Below, piece after piece: positions 59,890 to 64,000 of a stretch of DNA of 64,000 nucleotides. Within the stretch, counting starts at the first letter, position 1. Every line of letters begins with the position of its first letter. Where the stretch lies: contig JAEWCM010000176.1 of assembly GCA_023390635.1 (NCBI GenBank), forward strand, positions 28,138-92,137, written 5' to 3'. A model generated the notes under the pieces. It searched no databases. It was not told the DNA's origin and saw only the letters and a list, made by a program, of their open reading frames with translations. Origin of the DNA: Bacillota bacterium (GTDB lineage Bacteria > Bacillota > Desulfitobacteriia > Desulfitobacteriales > Desulfitobacteriaceae). The position numbers and the translations under genes were made by a program.

Positions 59890-60959
59890 CCTCCGTTCGG
59901 GTTGCAACCGCTCTTTTCCTGTTCAGGTGCCACCAAACGGAAATAAATGTAGCGCAGCACTACCCTGAGTACGGCAGCGAAGGGCACAGACACCAGCATC
60001 CCCCAAAAACCGGCAATGCTTTCCCCTGCCAAAAGAGCAAACACCACCCAAAGGGGATGAAGACCCACACTGTCTCCCATCAGTTTAGGTGAGATAAAGT
60101 TTCCTTCCAATTGCTGTACCACCAGAATTACAATGCCCACTTCCACCGCCATCCAGCTCGACTTAGTCAGCCCCAGCAGGACAGAGGGCACCGCTCCGAT
60201 CAGCGGTCCAAAATAGGGAATGAGATCAAAAACCCCGCAGATCAAGCCAATGAGCAAGGCATAGTCCATACCGATCAACTTCACCCCAATCCCGATCAGT
60301 ACTCCAACAATTACCGCCACCACCAGATTACCGCGGATAAAGCGGCGGAGAACGTGATTGATATCCTGCCACAGGCGCAGCCATTCAATCCGAGAGGTAC
60401 CTGGAACCAAACGCATGAACCATTTATTCATCCTCTTCCAATCGGCCAGAAAATATATAGCCATGATCGGGGAAAGAAAGTAATAGGTCAACGAACCCAG
60501 CATATGGGGAAGCTCGTCAAGGAAACGATCCAGGTATAGACCAAACCCGTTCTCTGTCTGGGCCATATGGTTATCCACTGCGTTGAGCACTTGAACAGGC
60601 AAACCTGTCTCATTAAGTCGGGCTCTTAAATTAAGGATCTGACGGTTGAACCCATCCATTACTTCCGGCAAACGGACGGATAATTTGGAAAGTTCATTGT
60701 AGAGCACAGGCAAAATAATAAACAGTGTCACAGTGATTAACAAAACGATGCCTAAAAAAACAAGGGTAATTCCATATTTTCTTTTTATCTGATGCCTTTC
60801 CAGACTTTCAACCAAAGGATTCAACAAATAGGCCAGGACAAAGGCCACAAGAAACGGACCGATAATCGCCCTTACCATATACAACAGCACGATTCCCAGC
60901 ACAATGCATAAGCCCAGAAACCCCCAGCGCCATAATTTGTATTTCGTTCTCTCCTCCAT
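59886..60959 (-). CDS. AI-2E-family membrane transporter
   Basis: A 357-residue polytopic protein. About seven or eight helices; the family signature is FLVAFVLAYLLNPLVESLERH near residue 40 and the GVFDLIPYFGPLIGAVPSVLLGL block near 245. Members export autoinducer-2 or exchange ions (named family function not shown here). ATG 60959 is chosen since AGGGAG lies 7 bases upstream. The frame is open 17 more codons. In Bacillus the yrrI homologue also lies upstream of alaS. Confidence 0.88.
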   Translation of the reverse strand: MEERTKYKLWRWGFLGLCIVLGIVLLYMVRAIIGPFLVAFVLAYLLNPLVESLERHQIKRKYGITLVFLGIVLLITVTLFIILPVLYNELSKLSVRLPEVMDGFNRQILNLRARLNETGLPVQVLNAVDNHMAQTENGFGLYLDRFLDELPHMLGSLTYYFLSPIMAIYFLADWKRMNKWFMRLVPGTSRIEWLRLWQDINHVLRRFIRGNLVVAVIVGVLIGIGVKLIGMDYALLIGLICGVFDLIPYFGPLIGAVPSVLLGLTKSSWMAVEVGIVILVVQQLEGNFISPKLMGDSVGLHPLWVVFALLAGESIAGFWGMLVSVPFAAVLRVVLRYIYFRLVAPEQEKSGCNPNGG

Positions 60960-61108
60960 GCTATCTCTCCCTACCGGTGATCTTCTCATTTTTTGAGCAT
61001 CAACACTCAACTGTTTTAAAATGCCCCGGCAGAGGAAAATCTAATCAGAAAACAAGAGGAAAACTCTGATTAGAATTCTATGGCAAATCAAACGTAAATA
61101 AAAGAATA

Positions 61109-61126
61109 GCAGGGCTTTTGCCCTGC
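61109..61126 (-). terminator. intrinsic terminator hairpin
   Basis: A perfect 7-bp stem GCAGGGC/GCCCTGC with TTTT loop, followed on the minus strand by TATTCTTTTATTT. It could stop transcripts coming from the small genes to the right before the permease gene. Confidence 0.7.
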
Positions 61127-61433
61127 CAGTAAATAATACTCAATCTTTTCGATATTATCTAATCAATTTGACCTATTCCTACCTCGCATTCATACCCTGT
61201 AAAAAGGCAATATCATACATGAGCCAAACATTTCTCGCTGGCTTCATAAATGGTGTCCTTCCTAAATTTAAGCATAAGAAACAATGCTGCTATCAACAGC
61301 CCACATTGATTATTTTCTTTACGCTTAAATCGGACAATGCATTTATGAATCCCTCTTTCCATATTTGGTTTTATTATAGGGCATGGTATTCCCGACGGCA
61401 AGATTATTTCTTTTAAAAGCTTTATATATAAAA

Positions 61434-61473
61434 ACACCCCTTTTCATCACTATCAAAGCGAGAAAAGAGGTGT
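61434..61473 (-). terminator. terminator of the 61482-61655 small gene
   Basis: ACACCCCTTTTC pairs with GAAAAGAGGTGT (11 of 12 bp) around a 16-base loop. The minus-strand continuation is TTTTTATATA. It begins 9 bases after the small gene stop. Confidence 0.8.
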
Positions 61474-61481
61474 CCATATTC

Positions 61482-61655
61482 TCAGTGCAGCACCTTTCTT
61501 GCCATTTTAGACATCAACGACTTCTGCCGTCCCAAGTAACGGCGGCTGCGCTTCGATAAAGCTTTCCGCCTTGATCTGGAAAGCAAGGAATAACCAATTC
61601 CCAATCCTGCTAAACTTCCTACAACTACACTGCCGGTAACAGAAGACCATTTCAC
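61482..61655 (-). CDS. 57-residue small protein with one hydrophobic helix and an Arg/Lys-rich tail
   Basis: A GTG start at 61655 with AGGAGG 8 bases upstream opens a 57-codon frame: MKWSSVTGSVVVGSLAGLG-like hydrophobic start with glycine spacing, then SRSRRKALSKRSRRYLG, strongly basic. A matching terminator follows directly. The layout suggests a small membrane or membrane-bound basic protein. I recognise no family. The hydrophobic part resembles YtxH-type starts. Confidence 0.65.
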   Translation of the reverse strand: MKWSSVTGSVVVGSLAGLGIGYSLLSRSRRKALSKRSRRYLGRQKSLMSKMARKVLH

Positions 61656-61739
61656 AACGCATTCCTCCTGTTCAATTCCTATTTCAGTGCCTGCTTCGTT
61701 TTATCATTCTGTAAACAAAATTTTTCCAATCGGCTGTTT

Positions 61740-61934
61740 TTAACTATTCAGGGATTCTGCCGTGATCGGATTATCCAAAGATTCTTCCCAAGCCATTAAC
61801 GATCCGTCTTCCGCCAGATCATAAATCACTGTTTTATCCGCCTGATTGGCAAATTCTACACAGCAATCCCAGCAATAATACTGGTCTACTCCGATTTTAC
61901 CGATCGTGCGCCCTCCACAAACAGGACAAATCAT
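61740..61934 (-). CDS. zinc-ribbon small protein
   Basis: A 64-residue protein. Cysteines in CPVCGG (residues 3-8) and CWDCC near 22-26 would hold one zinc ion. The rest is acidic with a DLAEDGSL turn. The ATG overlaps the stop of the preceding PRC-barrel gene (TGATG), with AAGGAGG 9 bases upstream, so the pair is coupled. Function unknown. Confidence 0.75.
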   Translation of the reverse strand: MICPVCGGRTIGKIGVDQYYCWDCCVEFANQADKTVIYDLAEDGSLMAWEESLDNPITAESLNS

Positions 61935-62425
61935 CACTCCAGGCCTCCTTTGTCTTCCGCACTCCACGGAGCTGCCTCATCAGCAACAATCAAGACATCC
62001 GTCCCATCCACCACAACCTGCTGTTCGGAAACAGAACTTCTCCCGACAAACAGATCAGCGAATAATCCGTCTGAGATTTCGAATCCAGTAATACGCTCTG
62101 TCGAATCATCTAAGAAGACATCTTCAATCGTGCCTTTTGCTTCTCCACCCTGGGTATACACCTGATTTCCCAACTTTTCGGACCACTTTACACCTTTCAA
62201 GGACTGAAGCTCCGTGCCGTCTACCGTTAAAGCATCTTTTCCGATAGAAACAATGGAGTTGCGGGGTATTCCCTTATCAGATTGAAAGAAATGCCCTCCC
62301 TCCAGAATCAGTCCGAGCACCTGGTCTTCCTGTGCGTCAAAAACCATGTCCTGAACCCAGCCTACCTGGTTTCCGCTGCGTATATCCAATACAGGCAACC
62401 CGACAATCTCTCTGGCCCGTCGCAT
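61934..62425 (-). CDS. PRC-barrel domain protein (YrrD-like)
   Basis: A 163-residue protein with two PRC-barrel repeats: EIVGLPVLDIRSGNQVGWVQDMVFDAQEDQVLGLIL (in part) at residues 5-45, and VYTQGGEAKGTIEDVFLDDSTERITGFEISD near 90-125. Such domains mediate protein or RNA contacts; Bacillus yrrD lies in the same neighbourhood. ATG 62425 has GAGGAGG 6 bases before it. The longer frame is not supported. Confidence 0.83.
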   Translation of the reverse strand: MRRAREIVGLPVLDIRSGNQVGWVQDMVFDAQEDQVLGLILEGGHFFQSDKGIPRNSIVSIGKDALTVDGTELQSLKGVKWSEKLGNQVYTQGGEAKGTIEDVFLDDSTERITGFEISDGLFADLFVGRSSVSEQQVVVDGTDVLIVADEAAPWSAEDKGGLE

Positions 62426-62603
62426 AAAGTCCCTCCTCGAACAATTGTGATACATTATTTATTATGACCATCTGCATTACAATTCATTCAAAAGAGGGAC
62501 TTCGATTTTGCTATATTAATTTTGTCTAATATTCTTCTTGTAATTCTACTAATTCGCTATATCTATCCTTATATTACCATAATATTTCCTTTTATAACAT
62601 ATT

Positions 62604-63728
62604 TCAGATCATTTTTGCCTGATTTAACGGAGAATTCTCTCTGGGATCAGTGAGAATTTTTCCTCCGCCCAGTACAATATCATTTTTGTAAAAAACCACT
62701 GCCTGCCCGGGAGTTGCCGCTCTTTGGGGCTGATCAAAAACGACTCGAACCAAATTCTGACCTTCCGGGAATACCATTGCCGAGGCCAGGGGAGCCTTAT
62801 AGCGGATCTTTGCCTGAACCTGAATGGGCTCATCCAATTGAGAAATCCCGATCCAATTAAGATCATCTGCCCATAGAGTCTTAGCATAAACATCCGGGTC
62901 TGCCCCTAAAACCACTTCATTGCGTTCCGGATTAAGGGCCACCACAAACATCGGCTTACCAAATGTTGATCCCAATCCCTTGCGCTGTCCCACCGTATAG
63001 TAGGCCAAACCTTTATGCCGGCCTAGTACATGGCCCTGCAAATCTACAAAATTCCCCGGTTTCACCTGGTTTCCGGCTCGTTCCTTGATAAAGGAGGCAT
63101 AATCATTATCGGGGATAAAACAGATTTCCTGACTGTCCGGTTTATTAGCCACGCCTATGCCCCTGGCTCTGGCCATTTCCCGAATATGCTCTTTCGTATA
63201 GTCACCCAGGGGAAACAGGGTATGGGCCAGCTGTTCCTGAGTCAGCATATAGAGAGCGTAAGTTTGATCTTTCTTATCATCAATCCCCTTGCACAACACT
63301 ATACGGCTACTCTCTTCATCGCGAACGATCTTGGCATAATGACCGGTAGCAATGTATTCTGCTCCCAGACCGCGGGCTTTTTGCAGCAATTCATCGAATT
63401 TCACATAGCGATTGCAGGCCAAACAAGGATTAGGTGTTTCTCCGGCCAGGTAGGAGCGGACAAAATAATCAACCACCTTTTCCGCAAAATAATCGCGGAA
63501 ATTCAACACATAATGAGGTATCCCAATCTGGTAGGCCACCCTGCGTGCGTCGTCAATCGCCGAAACCGAGCAGCAACCGCCTTCTACTTCCGGCCCTGCC
63601 GACTTCCATATTTGCAATGTCACACCGATGACATCATAGCCTTGTTCCTTGAGCAAAGCGGCGGCCATGGAACTATCCACACCGCCGCTCATCCCAACGA
63701 CTACTTTAGGCTTATTTGCCTGAGTCAT
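62604..63728 (-). CDS. mnmA: tRNA-specific 2-thiouridylase MnmA
   Basis: A 374-residue enzyme that thiolates U34 of Lys, Glu and Gln tRNAs. The PP-loop is [18 protein letters not shown] near residue 9. The catalytic cysteines are in [12 protein letters not shown] and [12 protein letters not shown]. The C-terminal beta-barrel has [10 protein letters not shown] and TPGQAVVFY. Sulfur comes from a NifS/IscS desulfurase, usually encoded nearby. Here an iscU-like gene directly precedes it. CAGGGATGA lies before the ATG at 63728. Confidence 0.95.
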   Translation of the reverse strand: MTQANKPKVVVGMSGGVDSSMAAALLKEQGYDVIGVTLQIWKSAGPEVEGGCCSVSAIDDARRVAYQIGIPHYVLNFRDYFAEKVVDYFVRSYLAGETPNPCLACNRYVKFDELLQKARGLGAEYIATGHYAKIVRDEESSRIVLCKGIDDKKDQTYALYMLTQEQLAHTLFPLGDYTKEHIREMARARGIGVANKPDSQEICFIPDNDYASFIKERAGNQVKPGNFVDLQGHVLGRHKGLAYYTVGQRKGLGSTFGKPMFVVALNPERNEVVLGADPDVYAKTLWADDLNWIGISQLDEPIQVQAKIRYKAPLASAMVFPEGQNLVRVVFDQPQRAATPGQAVVFYKNDIVLGGGKILTDPRENSPLNQAKMI

Positions 63729-63732
63729 TTTT

Positions 63733-64000
63733 TCATCCCTGTTCTTTCTGATGCTTCTCATAATAATCTTTGATTGCTGCATGGAGAGCATCTGCCGCCA
63801 AATTGGAACAGTGCATCTTCACCGGAGGCAGTCCATCTAACGCCTCAGCCACTGCTTCATTAGAAATCTTCAAAGCTTCTTCAATGGTTTTTCCCTTCAC
63901 CATTTCCGTAACCATGCTACTGGTAGCCACTGCCGCCCCGCAGCCAAAAGTTTTAAATTTAACATCTTTAATAATATTATCTTCCACATCAAGGTAGATG
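63733..64000 (-). CDS. IscU/NifU-like Fe-S scaffold protein (5' end outside window)
   Basis: The visible 88 codons are the C-terminal two-thirds of an IscU/NifU N-domain protein: [20 protein letters not shown] with one scaffold cysteine, [21 protein letters not shown] with another. The frame runs through the right edge, so the first cysteine region lies outside. The GTG at 63987 is internal. It builds Fe-S clusters with a cysteine desulfurase. It ends 4 bases before the mnmA start, a common firmicute arrangement. Confidence 0.93.
   Translation of the reverse strand, partial: IYLDVEDNIIKDVKFKTFGCGAAVATSSMVTEMVKGKTIEEALKISNEAVAEALDGLPPVKMHCSNLAADALHAAIKDYYEKHQKEQG

Larger units (their letters stand above)
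60960..61481. other. about 520 bases with two terminators and no supported gene
   Basis: The only longer frame (about 61213-61437, minus) lacks a ribosome site and a recognised family, and overlaps the terminator of the small gene at 61482. Terminator hairpins are at 61109-61126 and 61434-61473. Nothing else is seen. Confidence 0.45.

Noticed and set aside
61213..61437. 74-codon minus-strand frame
   Set aside because: No ribosome site, no recognised family, and the start lies within the terminator of the next gene.
1..64000. CRISPR arrays, rRNA operons, complete tRNA genes, IS elements with transposases
   Set aside because: I saw no regular short repeats with spacers, no rRNA sequence, no full tRNA cloverleaf and no transposase or integrase gene in this window.

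Overview
The window looks like a chromosomal segment of an anaerobic, endospore-forming, low-to-mid GC Firmicute of the Desulfitobacterium/Desulfosporosinus type (Peptococcaceae or Desulfitobacteriaceae). This is inferred from the complete spoIIIA operon, an uninterrupted sigK, a DmsAB-type molybdoenzyme pair, a type IV pilus locus interleaved with shikimate genes, and the alaS-ireB-ruvX-DUF1292-mltG-U32 order known from Bacillus and Clostridia. Almost all core genes lie on the minus strand.

Layout. (1) 0.1-6.0 kb: a CheY-like receiver and spoIIIAH-AA. (2) 6.1-14.6 kb: a quinone reductase, a soluble chemoreceptor, a rifampicin-phosphotransferase-like protein with its TetR regulator, and a divergent dmsAB-like pair. 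A 44-nt palindrome lies in the divergent promoter region. (3) 14.6-33.4 kb: a visibly AT-richer accessory stretch. It holds single-gene units (PHP esterase, Nudix, HAD, GNATs, nitroreductase, SpoU methyltransferase, DinB-type protein, nucleotidyltransferase), an ECF sigma/DUF4179 pair, a GGDEF protein, and a LytS-type kinase with a SARP-type response regulator. (4) 33.5-49.5 kb: efp, pepP, aroQ, type IV pilus genes (LysM protein, pilO, a pilM-pilN fusion, pilin, pilC, pilT, pilB, three minor pilins), aroB, aroK, aroC, a GspH-like pseudopilin, aroE and yqeG. (5) 49.7-51.4 kb: sigK, and a STAS/HATPase pair resembling the SpoIIAA/SpoIIAB or RsbV/RsbW modules. (6) 51.4-64 kb: DUF4911, U32 peptidase, mltG, vanW, DUF1292, ruvX, ireB, alaS with a T-box leader, an AI-2E exporter, small proteins, a PRC-barrel protein, mnmA and the 5'-truncated end of an iscU/nifU-like gene.

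The most interesting region is about 27.2-33.4 kb. Single minus-strand genes of typical cassette-cargo families are separated by imperfect inverted repeats of 76-79 nt. These end in CATATAAC/GTTATATG-type boxes and enclose a second inner pair of complementary boxes offset by unequal spacers. That is the architecture of integron attC sites, but no integrase gene is present in the window. Two genes (SpoU methyltransferase and DinB-type protein) are also flanked by 17-19 nt inverted repeats. efp and spoIIIAA are usually close neighbours in related genomes (family knowledge), so the roughly 27 kb between them here is probably inserted or accumulated accessory DNA.
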